In this document: one piece after another, positions 50,289 to 59,834 of the stretch | Position numbering within the stretch: the stretch's first letter is position 1 | Layout: each line of letters starts with the position of its first letter | DNA from: Crocosphaera sp. | Lineage (GTDB): Bacteria; Cyanobacteriota; Cyanobacteriia; Cyanobacteriales; Microcystaceae | NCBI RefSeq assembly: GCF_030064895.1 | Contig: NZ_JASJEB010000008.1 | Coordinates: 1 to 64,000 of the forward strand | Length of the DNA stretch: 64,000 nucleotides | Direction: 5' to 3' | Notes under the pieces: model-generated | The model's input: only the letters and a program-made list of their open reading frames with translations | Database searches by the model: none | What the model was told of the DNA's origin: nothing | Program-made: the position numbers and the translations under genes

Positions 50289-52801
50289 ACCTGTCTTGGA
50301 GCATTGATTAAAACATTGTCCCCTGGCATCCAGCCCCCGTCGGTAGGTATACCACCAAAATTAATAAAGTTGTTGTACGCTTTGCACGCCTGAACAGTCT
50401 TTAGGCAACCCGGTTCAATCTTGACTGTATCGCCTACAGCCGGCGACTTTAACACGAAATTGTTTAAAACAAATTTGTCACTTTCCTCTATCTTGTTTAT
50501 AGCGAAAGAAGTTCCCTTAAGCTCTCCAGAAGTAAAAGTAATTCGACCATTACGCAGTTGACCGGCATTGTATCCCCCTGATATACGTATCCAGTTGGCT
50601 GATACAGTATCCTCAACCGTCCCCGTCCATTCCGTGGCAGGGTAGCCACACTCTTCACTCATGAACCGATAAGGACAGTTTGATTGAGTCTTCCTGACAA
50701 AGGTTTGATTTAGCTTAGAAGCCGCAAACGAGAGGAATTCTATTGAGTAGTATTCCCCACTGTGAGAGGTAATTTCTCCCACTATTCCTTTCTGGTAATC
50801 GACAATCTTGGGATCGCTTCCATTGAGGTTATCCGGTGGATCTATCCAATCAACCACAGCTATCTCTAGGGTTGCGTTTTTTAATACTCCTGAAAAAATC
50901 AAAGTTTCCTCAAAGTCAACAAAAAGACATTCATTTCTAACCGAATCAAAAGCCAAACTAGATTTGGCTGAGTAAGCAGTGGGGGATAAAGCCCCAGAAG
51001 CCTTATAGGTTACTCCGTTAATTACTATATTTTTGTCATGAGAAGTGTAGGCATAAACGTCGTTTAGTTGGGTGGTTATTTTCAACACATAGCATAAATA
51101 TAATTCAGGGCTACAAGTCTTGTCATTGCCCTTTCTGTTCCTTTCTCCTATTAACCTACTCCTGATCTTAGAAAGAAGTAAAGCTTCTACATCTGCCTGT
51201 GCTGTTGGACTGGTAAAATCAATAATTGATATATCCATTCCAAGCCCACTTAAAGGAGTATTGTAACCATTCCCTCCATTAACCGCGTCTGTAATATGAT
51301 CTAAATAACCGTAAGGATTCGCTGCATCTGCTAAAAATGTACAGTTAAAAATTGCGTAATCGTTATTGTATTTTGTTTCAAAGCTAGATAAATCGGTGTT
51401 GTAGATTTCTTCGGGTTCCTCCCCAGGGTTTCTAGGTCTACTGTGATATCCAAACTCAGATTCATTTAAGTAATACAAGTATAGATACTTTTCGGGAACA
51501 TTAGTGTTAGGTCTTCTATCCGCTTGCATAATATCTAAATACCGAATTGAAGCGTTTGTCCCTATAAGCCTTAAAAAATAATCGTCAGCCAAAGCCTGAT
51601 CGTTGTTGTATATCTCTGAAAGCATAATATTTTTGACATTTTCTGAAGCGTTCCAGATAATATTGAATATCTCACTACTCCTACTATTATCAACTATTAC
51701 AACAATGATTGTTTTATCAAATTCGAGGTGAAACCGATCAACTATTTGTCCATTGTTAAATAACTTTATAGTAGTTTGTTGTAATTCCCATATATAGTTA
51801 GCTGATTGATTTGTAAAAGATAAACTACCTGTATCAAAACGCGCATCAAAAAGTGTATCGGACACCGCATCTCTATATTTAAAAGCTCTTCCATTCCCCT
51901 TTATATTTAGCCATAAATACAACAAATACTGTGCTTGTTGTTGTGATAATATTTGTTTAGACTGTAAATCTAAAAATAGTTCGGCGTTTACCTGCTTTTG
52001 TGTTCGGTTTTCAATGTTAGAAATACTGGTTTTTATATTTGTTTTGCGCTGTGTTTGGAATGTTTGTCCCCATCTTAAGTTTACAGCTATTTCATTACTT
52101 AAAGTAGAAAAAGAAGACTCTGGATAGATATCAAATTCTTGTTTGACTTCGACTATCTCTAGGTTATTGAGTCCATAAATTTTATTATCATTATCAGTTC
52201 TAGTAACTATCTTATCCTCTAGAACATCTGTCTTGAAACGGCAAGGGTAATAGAAATCAAAACTAGCTGTTATTGATAAAATATCAAAGGGATTACCGGG
52301 AATAAAAGCGATTGGAGGTGTATCAAAAACAATCTTTCCTTTGTCTTGTGTAAACCCTGAAAAAATTTCTGTTCCGTCTTGATAAAGCCTTAAGTTATAG
52401 GGGTAATAAATAGGTTGCCGATAAACACTGGATTCCATCCGGTATTCCTTAATGACTTGAAACTCAGTCCTAACACCGTCTGGATCTGGATATAACCGCC
52501 CTTGTTCAGAGCAATCTGAATTTAGAATATTTACAATGTTTTCCGTTACGGAATTATCAAGAGGATCTTTGAACAAAAAACCCTTGAAACTTCCTTTTGT
52601 TGTTTCAAAAAAAGTTCTTAATAAAGTTAAGTCTTGTGGGGTTACAATGTTTTTGAATAACGAATACTCCCTAGTGGGATACTCATTTTGAATGATGCGC
52701 TGTTCAGATAGATTATTATTTTTGGTAATTATATTATCGAAAGTAATATTGACTCCAATCCTAACATTGTATTCAATGGGAAAAGTTTGATCTAAAATCA
52801 T
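50285..52801 (-). CDS. Fused distal tail (DUF2460-like), vWA-like and hub (DUF2163-like) protein
   Basis: The protein has 838 residues. About 1-110 and 225-330 are DUF2460-like (GSFKGFLFKDPLDN; GNGRAFKYRDAVSD). About 360-530 is a vWA-like domain with a MIDAS-type DNSRS. About 545-838 is DUF2163-like with C...C and C...C, FNNFINFGGIP. In GTA these are separate genes g12 and g13; here they are one protein with an insert. Confidence 0.72.
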   Translation of the reverse strand: MILDQTFPIEYNVRIGVNITFDNIITKNNNLSEQRIIQNEYPTREYSLFKNIVTPQDLTLLRTFFETTKGSFKGFLFKDPLDNSVTENIVNILNSDCSEQGRLYPDPDGVRTEFQVIKEYRMESSVYRQPIYYPYNLRLYQDGTEIFSGFTQDKGKIVFDTPPIAFIPGNPFDILSITASFDFYYPCRFKTDVLEDKIVTRTDNDNKIYGLNNLEIVEVKQEFDIYPESSFSTLSNEIAVNLRWGQTFQTQRKTNIKTSISNIENRTQKQVNAELFLDLQSKQILSQQQAQYLLYLWLNIKGNGRAFKYRDAVSDTLFDARFDTGSLSFTNQSANYIWELQQTTIKLFNNGQIVDRFHLEFDKTIIVVIVDNSRSSEIFNIIWNASENVKNIMLSEIYNNDQALADDYFLRLIGTNASIRYLDIMQADRRPNTNVPEKYLYLYYLNESEFGYHSRPRNPGEEPEEIYNTDLSSFETKYNNDYAIFNCTFLADAANPYGYLDHITDAVNGGNGYNTPLSGLGMDISIIDFTSPTAQADVEALLLSKIRSRLIGERNRKGNDKTCSPELYLCYVLKITTQLNDVYAYTSHDKNIVINGVTYKASGALSPTAYSAKSSLAFDSVRNECLFVDFEETLIFSGVLKNATLEIAVVDWIDPPDNLNGSDPKIVDYQKGIVGEITSHSGEYYSIEFLSFAASKLNQTFVRKTQSNCPYRFMSEECGYPATEWTGTVEDTVSANWIRISGGYNAGQLRNGRITFTSGELKGTSFAINKIEESDKFVLNNFVLKSPAVGDTVKIEPGCLKTVQACKAYNNFINFGGIPTDGGWMPGDNVLINAPRQV

Positions 52802-52805
52802 AATT

Positions 52806-53534
52806 CTAAAGACTACTTAGATTAATTCCGTCGTTATTATTCCAAATTACTGCCATATCGGCTGGAGTTTTTCTCTCCTTGAAAATGATTAATTGATCAA
52901 CTACTTCGGTATTAAAATCAGTTAAATGCAGAGTCGGGTTGGTGGGATTAGAGGGAACCGAAAGAACAGAAGAAGTCGTGTAACTTGTTCCAGCGTCATC
53001 GTTTGTTCCAAAAATAAGATTATAGGGTGGATCACCTAGTGGACTGTCTAATGAACTATCATGAATTACCCAAATAAAATCAGGTGAGCTTGAAATAGTG
53101 TGATCAATACTCGCATTCCCTATATAGAATCTTATTTTTGTTTTGTTAAGAGTCCGCCAAAATCCCCAGAGTCTATTACTTTCGTTGTTTTCGTTGCAAT
53201 TAAGACGAAGTTGAGCCGAACTACCAGCAAGCGTCCAGCAACAGATAGCCCAATCTTCTTCCCAATTTAGAAAAAGATTATTTACAACAAAAGAACTTTG
53301 AATTTTTAACCCTGGATTTTGAACTGCATTTCCTATTTTTCCAAAAGAATTGATATTCCCTGAACCCGAAAAATTAGCTCCTGAAGTTGAGTTATACTCC
53401 TCCCAGTTAGTATCTTCAAATTCCCAGGCGTAAAAATCGCTATTGGAAGAGGGAGGGGGGTTTTGAGCTATTTTTCTATTTCCCGTAGAAAAAGGTTTCC
53501 TAAAAGACTGAGGGTTGTTAGTTTTATAAAACAC
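52806..53534 (-). CDS. LamG-like tail fibre protein
   Basis: The protein has 242 residues. Beta-sandwich signs: WEFEDTNWEEY, DWAICCWT, YIGNASIDHTI, and VVDQLIIFKERKTPADM near the end. Likely receptor-binding or fibre component at the tail tip. Confidence 0.6.
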   Translation of the reverse strand: MFYKTNNPQSFRKPFSTGNRKIAQNPPPSSNSDFYAWEFEDTNWEEYNSTSGANFSGSGNINSFGKIGNAVQNPGLKIQSSFVVNNLFLNWEEDWAICCWTLAGSSAQLRLNCNENNESNRLWGFWRTLNKTKIRFYIGNASIDHTISSSPDFIWVIHDSSLDSPLGDPPYNLIFGTNDDAGTSYTTSSVLSVPSNPTNPTLHLTDFNTEVVDQLIIFKERKTPADMAVIWNNNDGINLSSL

Positions 53535-53824
53535 TACTCTGGTACAGTTGGGGGCTGAAAGGTTCTAGCAAAAATACCTAATCCTCTTATGTTTTGTATG
53601 TCTTCTACTAAGGAGGAAAGGTCTGCTGCTTCAATTAAGGGAATAAAATTGTTGACATTAAAATCAGCTATGGAAATTGTTTTTACCTCTTTATTCTGAT
53701 TAACGAGACAGATAAATTCTTGATCTAAGCTATCAGATAAAATGGAGATAATATAAACTAATTGGTTATTGTACTGATAAACATATCGATTATATTCTTC
53801 CCTATTTACTGGAAAAGGTATCAT
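53534..53824 (-). CDS. Hypothetical tail-tip protein
   Basis: The protein has 96 residues, with a 1-nt overlap to both neighbours. The short acidic middle and the end TFQPPTVPE are not diagnostic. Confidence 0.5.
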   Translation of the reverse strand: MIPFPVNREEYNRYVYQYNNQLVYIISILSDSLDQEFICLVNQNKEVKTISIADFNVNNFIPLIEAADLSSLVEDIQNIRGLGIFARTFQPPTVPE

Positions 53825-54150
53825 TAAGTTGTCTCCGTTTCTAAGCCATAAACAAGATAATCACAATCCGTAACACTGGTAGTATTTCCTTCTAATTTGT
53901 CACCAGGGGAAAGCATTAAATCAAAAATGTCCTCATAACTGTTAGCACTAATAGGAAAAGAAGATAATAGATTATGTCCGGTTGTTCCGTCATGATGTTT
54001 TAATGTAACCGTCGCTGCTGTTGTGGCCGTAATTCTTAAATGAGTCACTCGAACCGTAGTGGGATTTGTGGACGGAACAACGTACAGGTCACTGAGTGTA
54101 GTGGTCAATGTTCCAGCCGCCAGTCTTTTGGCTGTTGTGGTTTCAGGCAT
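53824..54150 (-). CDS. Small beta-rich tail/decoration protein
   Basis: The protein has 108 residues. Thr-rich strands (TVRVTHLRITATTAATVTLK, SPGDKLEGNTTSVTD) as in fibre or decoration proteins that form beta-sandwiches. Confidence 0.6.
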   Translation of the reverse strand: MPETTTAKRLAAGTLTTTLSDLYVVPSTNPTTVRVTHLRITATTAATVTLKHHDGTTGHNLLSSFPISANSYEDIFDLMLSPGDKLEGNTTSVTDCDYLVYGLETETT

Positions 54151-54640
54151 AAAAATACAGTTCCTTCCATTGTTCTTTGATATTTAGCCCACTGGTGTTA
54201 TCGTTCCATCCGTAATCACTATCGGTATCGGAGTTCTTGCTTAAAATTTGTCCAGTAGTACCTCCCACCGGAACACCGCCAAGGGTTTGGGCTGCCCAGT
54301 TAGTCCCGTTGTAGGTATAAGGGATACCTTCGTCTGCAACCCTAAGGGTTAAATCTGTAAACGGGTCAAAGTATTCCCAGGAGTCCGTAACCACTGAATT
54401 ATTGCCATCCAAGGTGGGATAAACAATCTTATTGTCTTGTCCTGACCACGCGCCAGTAGCAGAAGGGGCCACAATATAAAAGTCATCTGGGTTAGGAGAG
54501 GTAGGTGGAACAGTTAAGTCTTTATCCAGAATCGGTTTTGTTAGCAACAGGAGAACCCTAATACTTTGATTGATGAGTTGCTCCTTAAACGCTTGGCTCG
54601 ACTCTAGAAGGGTAATAGAATCGTTTAATAGAGTAGTCAT
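54143..54640 (-). CDS. DUF2793-like tail protein
   Basis: The protein has 165 residues. PPTSPNPDDFYIVAPSATGA, WSGQDNKIVYP and WEYFDPF match DUF2793 of phage tail fibres, followed by TTGQILSKNSDTDSDYGWND, common in fibre tips. Confidence 0.7.
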   Translation of the reverse strand: MTTLLNDSITLLESSQAFKEQLINQSIRVLLLLTKPILDKDLTVPPTSPNPDDFYIVAPSATGAWSGQDNKIVYPTLDGNNSVVTDSWEYFDPFTDLTLRVADEGIPYTYNGTNWAAQTLGGVPVGGTTGQILSKNSDTDSDYGWNDNTSGLNIKEQWKELYFYA

Positions 54641-54660
54641 GTCACTATAATACCAGACAA

Positions 54661-54676
54661 ACAGATATGTATAAGA
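54661..54676. promoter_or_regulatory. Near-match operator before 54640
   Basis: ACA-GATATGTA-TAA; on the minus strand TATTAT lies near 54653-54648. Confidence 0.45.
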
Positions 54677-54753
54677 AAACCCTGGTAAAACTTGTTAAAA
54701 CACCAAGGAAAGCTTGCTAAGCATACACTGTCTAGCTTTATTGTAAAGACTTT

Positions 54754-54783
54754 TTGACAATTTTACACACAGACCTGTATAGT
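54754..54783 (+). promoter_or_regulatory. Promoter with operator of the candidate small RNA
   Basis: TTGACA (54754-54759), 18-bp spacer, TATAGT (54778-54783). The spacer holds ACACA-N8 (GACCTGTA) with a degenerate right half (TAG). Confidence 0.65.
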
Positions 54784-54789
54784 ATAAGT

Positions 54790-54866
54790 AAGTTATTAAG
54801 TGTTTGTTGATACGGAGGTATTAACAAAACAAAAAACGACCACCATGTTCCGTGGTCGTTTTTTGC
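54790..54866 (+). ncRNA. Candidate small RNA with strong terminator
   Basis: A near-consensus promoter is followed by about 77 nt and an intrinsic terminator. The RNA holds CGGAGG, but no start codon at useful distance, so it is probably non-coding. It lies between the tail and replication units. Target unknown. Confidence 0.5.
54831..54864. terminator. Bidirectional intrinsic terminator
   Basis: Perfect 13-bp stem AAAAAACGACCAC / GTGGTCGTTTTTT, 8-nt loop. U-runs on both strands, so it ends both the small RNA and the leftward helicase transcript. Confidence 0.88.
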
Positions 54867-54908
54867 ATGAGTGTAGAAGTGATGGATACTCTTCTAATTG
54901 AATTATAC

Positions 54909-54922
54909 ACACATTTATGTGT
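54909..54922. promoter_or_regulatory. Operator past the helicase stop
   Basis: ACA-CATTTATG-TGT, between the helicase stop and the bidirectional terminator, i.e. at a transcript end rather than a promoter. Confidence 0.6.
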
Positions 54923-56823
54923 TAGAATTCGTCTGCATAAAACAGGTCTAACTGCATGGGGTCAACCGCAGGTCGTCCTTTTATCTTGATAACTCTGTTT
55001 GTGTCATATTTGAACCCAAATTCAATCTTAAACCACCTTTGACACCAATCATCATCAAACTTAGTTTTGCGCTTAGGAGGGGAGTTCTCCTGTCTTTCAG
55101 CTAACTTGTCTTTAAGTTTTTGTAAATGGTTCCAGTATTGCGTCTGCAAAAAATTGTCTGTCTTCTCAGAAAAAATAGCACCGCGTCCCCAAATTTTTCT
55201 AGGAAATTTACCGTCAAACTTTTTAGCACACTGCATTTGGGCCCAACTAGGATTATATTCAAGTTGATAAGCTCGTTTCAGCAGATGACGATATTGGTCA
55301 TAAATGGGTTTTTCGTTTTCCTTAAGGATGATAACTAGATCACCAACTGGTATCCGTTTTTCTCCCTCTACCCGTTCATCAGGAAAATGATACCCACAGG
55401 TACAATTTACCTCAAAAGATGATGCGACGCGACCACACTCGGGACAGACTTTAGTGGGTGTTTCGTCAAGGATAAAAGTGTTGTCGTTAATATCTTTAGG
55501 GTAGGTTAGATTCTCTAGAAAACCAAACTTCTCAAGGTTCCCTGATTGATCAATATAAACACAATCTTCTTTACCCTCGGACAGCCTGATCCCTCGCGAC
55601 ACTTGCTGGATATGTAGTGACAATGATTTTGTTGGCCTACAGCCTATAATACAGGAAACCTCGGGGACATTGAATCCTACGGATAAACATCCTACCGAGA
55701 CTAACCCCTGTAAAGGATCGGATAGGTCACCCAATCTATCAAACAAAGGTTTTCGATCCCTGTAAGGCATATTCCCTTGGATTAACTCTGCATTCACCCC
55801 TTGTTCGGTAAACTCTTCTGTTAATAGTTTTGCATGATTGATATCAACAGCAAAGCAAATAAATTTTCGAGTAGGGCAAAGACTTTTGTACTTACTAACT
55901 ATATCAGTAATAGCTTTTGGGTCACTGACTTTCACAGATAGTTGTTTTTGATTATAGTCTCCTGTACTTGTAAGCCTTACTCCTTCTATCTTTGGTTTTT
56001 TAATTTGATAGTAATTAATCGGAGTTGTCCACCCCTTATCAAGTAAATCACCAGGAGTTTCACAGTTAATTAAATGGGAGAAAAAGTCCCCCATAAACTC
56101 AGTCTTTTTCAGTCGCCAAGGTGAACCAGTTAGTCCTATTAAAGAGACAGTGTTAGGGGTAAGAAGTTTTAAATTGCTATCAAGACACAGAGGTTGTCTT
56201 TCAATAACACTACTGTATTTCTTTAGATAAGCCCAAGCGGTTTTTTTCTCAGGCGTGTTATAGCCTTCCGAGTTTTTAACCTCTTTCCACCAAGCTTTTA
56301 AACCTTTCCAGGAAGAATTTATCGAAGCCCCTAATACTTCGTAAAGAAAGAGTAAATCATCTTTTCTGGTTACTTCGTGTCCCTCTAACAACACAGGGAA
56401 CTTGCTTTTAACCCAACTAGAAAACGCGGTCTCGTGTGCTTCATCTAACACAACAATGTCTGGTTTAAACCAGTCTAGCTTACCATTTTTGTTTCTTCTT
56501 GTTAACGCTTGGATACTGGCTACTTGTGTTTTCCAGTTACTGTGTTTAAACCCACCTGCAATAATTCCTACACCTAATCCTGCCCCGTCTCTTAATTCGA
56601 TTTTAGCTTGTTGAACTAGGGTTTGATAAGGAACTACGAACAAGACCTTTTTCTTTTCAACCTGTGTCCAATAGTGACACAAATCGGCTACCAACTTGGT
56701 TTTTCCCCAACTACAAGGGGCGTTGACCAAGATTCTTTTTTCTTGGTTTTCTAAAGCTTCAAGTATCCTGTTTTTCGCCTCCAATTGATGGAGACGTAAC
56801 TCGATCTTATTTTGTCTTAACAT
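54922..56823 (-). CDS. SF2 DEAH helicase with clamp-binding motif
   Basis: The protein has 633 residues. Walker A NAPCSWGKTK, DEAH box VVLDEAHET, motif III-like GLTGSPWR, motif V GFNVPEVSC, motif VI QQVSRGIRL. A zinc-binding CPECGR...CTCGYHFP follows. The C-terminal end carries QLDLF, the sliding-clamp consensus. Probably the phage replicative or repair helicase. Confidence 0.88.
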   Translation of the reverse strand: MLRQNKIELRLHQLEAKNRILEALENQEKRILVNAPCSWGKTKLVADLCHYWTQVEKKKVLFVVPYQTLVQQAKIELRDGAGLGVGIIAGGFKHSNWKTQVASIQALTRRNKNGKLDWFKPDIVVLDEAHETAFSSWVKSKFPVLLEGHEVTRKDDLLFLYEVLGASINSSWKGLKAWWKEVKNSEGYNTPEKKTAWAYLKKYSSVIERQPLCLDSNLKLLTPNTVSLIGLTGSPWRLKKTEFMGDFFSHLINCETPGDLLDKGWTTPINYYQIKKPKIEGVRLTSTGDYNQKQLSVKVSDPKAITDIVSKYKSLCPTRKFICFAVDINHAKLLTEEFTEQGVNAELIQGNMPYRDRKPLFDRLGDLSDPLQGLVSVGCLSVGFNVPEVSCIIGCRPTKSLSLHIQQVSRGIRLSEGKEDCVYIDQSGNLEKFGFLENLTYPKDINDNTFILDETPTKVCPECGRVASSFEVNCTCGYHFPDERVEGEKRIPVGDLVIILKENEKPIYDQYRHLLKRAYQLEYNPSWAQMQCAKKFDGKFPRKIWGRGAIFSEKTDNFLQTQYWNHLQKLKDKLAERQENSPPKRKTKFDDDWCQRWFKIEFGFKYDTNRVIKIKGRPAVDPMQLDLFYADEF

Positions 56824-56883
56824 TTGCTTGGATTTTGATTAATTAACAGTTATCGTTTAACATAAATGTCTTTATGGTTATAG

Positions 56884-56897
56884 ACACTTATGTATGT
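56884..56897. promoter_or_regulatory. Operator before the helicase gene
   Basis: ACA-CTTATGTA-TGT, between the primase stop and the helicase start. Confidence 0.6.
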
Positions 56898-56910
56898 TTA
56901 GTGAATAAAG

Positions 56911-59790
56911 TTACTCCGGCGGTTTGTAACAGTAATGTTCACGATTTGAAGGTTGATGCCAAGTCCCCCCTTGTGGTGGAAACTCAAAAACTTTCTCCGT
57001 TCTATTTATCGGAATAGCAAATACCTTCGTCACTCTTCTTGCGATTTCGTCAAAAATCACCCCAATAGCTTCTGACTCACTTAGTATTTTAGTGATAACA
57101 AAGATGTCACGATCTGCTTCTAGCCTTATCTTTTCTCCTGTCCTAACTTCCTCAACTACCGTGGCTGTGTTCACCTGGTAGATAGAACCTATTAACTCTT
57201 CTTGTTGTGATACAGATATGTCTGTTTCCAATCTAGATCCAACAGAGATAGTCTCTTCTTCTATCTCTTTAACCTGGGATTGCAAAGTATCCCCTGATAG
57301 TTCTTTTTTGGGTGGTTCTTTCCAGTGAAGTGTTTTCCTCTCGATGGTTCCATAGCCACGTTCTGCTAAGTATTCCAGAATTTCCATCGCAAACTTAGCA
57401 TTCATCTTGCGTCCATCAATTTTGCGGCGGTAAGAGGTGTAAATTTCACGAGTGGTAATTTTACCATTCTGTTTGAGAACCTTATAAACCTCATGGTAGA
57501 TACCATCCAAGGTATTGTGGCGTAGGGCTTCTGTTGTCTCCTGAATACCCATAAATTGGCCTAAGTAGAATTGAAGTACCTTAAAAGCTTTTTGGGCTGT
57601 GTCCTTATCAACCGTAAACTCATCCAGGCAGTTCTCTGGTTCATAAACCCATTTAGAATAGTGGAGCAATAAGCAGAAAACTAAATAATAAGAGCGCAAT
57701 TTACCACAGTAGGCAGATAAACCAGGGTTTAGATAAGCGTAGCGATTCATAAGCTTAGTTAAATATTTCCACACCCCAATCCACTCAATGTATCCGTGGG
57801 TATCAAACTCAAAGCCTTTAGGAATGATAAAGCCGTTTTCATCTTTATTACAGGTGACTGCATCCGCTTGTTCAAATACCTTGGTGAACAAATCAATATC
57901 TTGGGCCCGATCAGTAAATTTAATTTCAGTGTCAGGTTCCGATTGGCAGAAGAGGAAGCGAGAGGCCATCCCGTCCGGGTCATTTTTGATGTCAAGATGA
58001 TTCTTGAGAATATGAGGTTGAATACCACCAACAAGGTTAAATGTTTGACCGGTGAGCATAATATGTTCTTTTGTGGCGTAAAGAACGTTCCACTCATTTC
58101 GTCCGTTCCACATCTGTAGATAGTATTGCCGATCAGCACCCTTGCCAGACTTATATTGATTCTGAGAGTTGAAATAAGAGGATAATTCGTCTTTTACTAA
58201 GCAAAACCCTTTATCCTCTGGGTGCTTGCCCATTTCTGTCAAGGTCGCTTCGATTGTCCCGTTGTGAAAAACGTGGGATCTTAGGTAACAATTTTTCTCC
58301 TTATATATAGAGGGGTTGTCTTCCGAGTGACGGCGTTCTACTTGCTCATCCTCGTCTAACTCATCCCATAGCTTTTCGACTAACTTCAAATCCTCTTGGG
58401 CGCGTTTGTACCTAGCATTCTCTTTTTTCTGCTTGTCGTTCAGGTATTTCAGGCAAGCATTTATCACCTGAGATTTGGCGTTAGACGGTGGCGCAACATC
58501 ACAATAATAAATCCTAGGGAACTCCTCCCACTTATCGTTGCGCTTGCCGTTTATAAAAATTTTCGATCCGAGAGTGGCCGATAATCCGGCAAAGTAATAG
58601 CCCAAAAATCTTTCTGGTCTAGCTCTTAAATTGTCCGCTTTCTTCTCGATCTCCTCAGCCACACTCCGTGGTAAAACTTCCTTAAGGTCTAGTTTGCTGT
58701 TGGATAGCTCTACTAACTCGTTCAGCCTTACGAAGGCTTCCTCCTCATTAACCTTTTTGTCAATATCTTCCGAAAGTGCCTTGTAGAGTTGTTGTAATTC
58801 TCGAGAGTCGTAAACTGGTGTCCGCGCTTGCAGTTTCTTCAGTTCCGTTAATGTTTCGGCTGAATCAAGTTGTTTCTCGTGAAGTTTTATTAATTCCTCT
58901 AGAGTGGTGTCATGGTTAAGCTGTCTAGTATCACACGTACCGATTCTCTCATCGTAAACGCAATCAAAGATGTTTTTCTTGGTGTGTCCATCTGCTATGT
59001 AGTCACCCAGATCCACCCCGTTCTTATCTGGCACATCATTCCATAAACCCAGAGTAAAGGGATAGCACCATTGGATATTTTCCCCTTCCATCTGAGAGGC
59101 GATCGCGTCCATGTGCTTGAGTCCGGGCTTATCCCTATCTGGACACAGAATAATTTTAACCGCCCCTTCCAAGTCTTTGGTGTCTGACTCCCTCCATTTT
59201 CCAGACCCACCAAGGTTAGTGGTAGCCGCTAAGCCTAATTCCCAAAGTGCATCTGCTGTGGTTTCCCCTTCTACCACCCAGATAGTCTCACCTTTTGCGA
59301 TCGCCTCTTGAATTTCCTTGTATCGATAAATGGGAATATCTTCCCGTTGAATTGGCTTGACCCCGTTCACCCAGGCGATCTGACTCCACCTTTCCTGAAA
59401 AATGTCTTTAGTCTTAGGTTTACCCGTTTTGGGATCAACAGTTCCCTCTGGGTAGTCAATCCGCTTAACCCTTATTAATCGGTTCCCATCGCGCCCTGGA
59501 TAGTTGAAGTACCTTGTTTGCGCTATGCGTTGGGCTTTCTTGGGTTCCACTATTTTATTGTCCTTATTGTTGATTTTTAGATAGTAGGGTTTTCCGTTAG
59601 CATCGTGAGTTTTCCCATTTCTTACGGGAACCCACCCAGGAGCCGGTGGAGCATCCCTGTTGCAAACGGACAAAATATTCCCATCAGGTAAAACTTCCTG
59701 GTAACAGTAGTTGTTAGCATTCGGCTTGTCGCTGCCCTTGTTGCAATGTGGGCAAATTTGATTTACAATTAAATTGTTTGAAGTAGGCAT
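56911..59790 (-). CDS. Primase/DUF3987 replication protein
   Basis: The protein has 959 residues from ATG 59790 (GGGTGG upstream; the GTG at 59805 lies in the operator). Zinc finger CPHC...C...C at 15-45, toprim region VVEGETTADALWELG and CPDRDKPGLKHMDAI (~175-235), then DUF3987-like ATPase with a poor P-loop (APPSNAKSQV). The C-terminus has a winged-helix-like TTREIYTSYRRK...YLAERGYGTIERK. Likely primase-helicase of the phage. Confidence 0.85.
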   Translation of the reverse strand: MPTSNNLIVNQICPHCNKGSDKPNANNYCYQEVLPDGNILSVCNRDAPPAPGWVPVRNGKTHDANGKPYYLKINNKDNKIVEPKKAQRIAQTRYFNYPGRDGNRLIRVKRIDYPEGTVDPKTGKPKTKDIFQERWSQIAWVNGVKPIQREDIPIYRYKEIQEAIAKGETIWVVEGETTADALWELGLAATTNLGGSGKWRESDTKDLEGAVKIILCPDRDKPGLKHMDAIASQMEGENIQWCYPFTLGLWNDVPDKNGVDLGDYIADGHTKKNIFDCVYDERIGTCDTRQLNHDTTLEELIKLHEKQLDSAETLTELKKLQARTPVYDSRELQQLYKALSEDIDKKVNEEEAFVRLNELVELSNSKLDLKEVLPRSVAEEIEKKADNLRARPERFLGYYFAGLSATLGSKIFINGKRNDKWEEFPRIYYCDVAPPSNAKSQVINACLKYLNDKQKKENARYKRAQEDLKLVEKLWDELDEDEQVERRHSEDNPSIYKEKNCYLRSHVFHNGTIEATLTEMGKHPEDKGFCLVKDELSSYFNSQNQYKSGKGADRQYYLQMWNGRNEWNVLYATKEHIMLTGQTFNLVGGIQPHILKNHLDIKNDPDGMASRFLFCQSEPDTEIKFTDRAQDIDLFTKVFEQADAVTCNKDENGFIIPKGFEFDTHGYIEWIGVWKYLTKLMNRYAYLNPGLSAYCGKLRSYYLVFCLLLHYSKWVYEPENCLDEFTVDKDTAQKAFKVLQFYLGQFMGIQETTEALRHNTLDGIYHEVYKVLKQNGKITTREIYTSYRRKIDGRKMNAKFAMEILEYLAERGYGTIERKTLHWKEPPKKELSGDTLQSQVKEIEEETISVGSRLETDISVSQQEELIGSIYQVNTATVVEEVRTGEKIRLEADRDIFVITKILSESEAIGVIFDEIARRVTKVFAIPINRTEKVFEFPPQGGTWHQPSNREHYCYKPPE
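57212..57225. promoter_or_regulatory. Intragenic operator in the primase gene
   Basis: ACA-GATATGTC-TGT, the most common form of the site, inside codons for TDISVS. It may be chance or a true internal binding site. Confidence 0.45.
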
Positions 59791-59805
59791 AATGCCACCC
59801 TGCAC

Positions 59806-59818
59806 ACAGAAATGTGTG
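59806..59818. promoter_or_regulatory. Operator before the primase gene
   Basis: ACA-GAAATGTG-TGC, also a CACACA/TGTGTG palindrome; the block is like those at 19283 and 22329. Confidence 0.6.
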
Positions 59819-59834
59819 CTATTTTTTTACCCCT

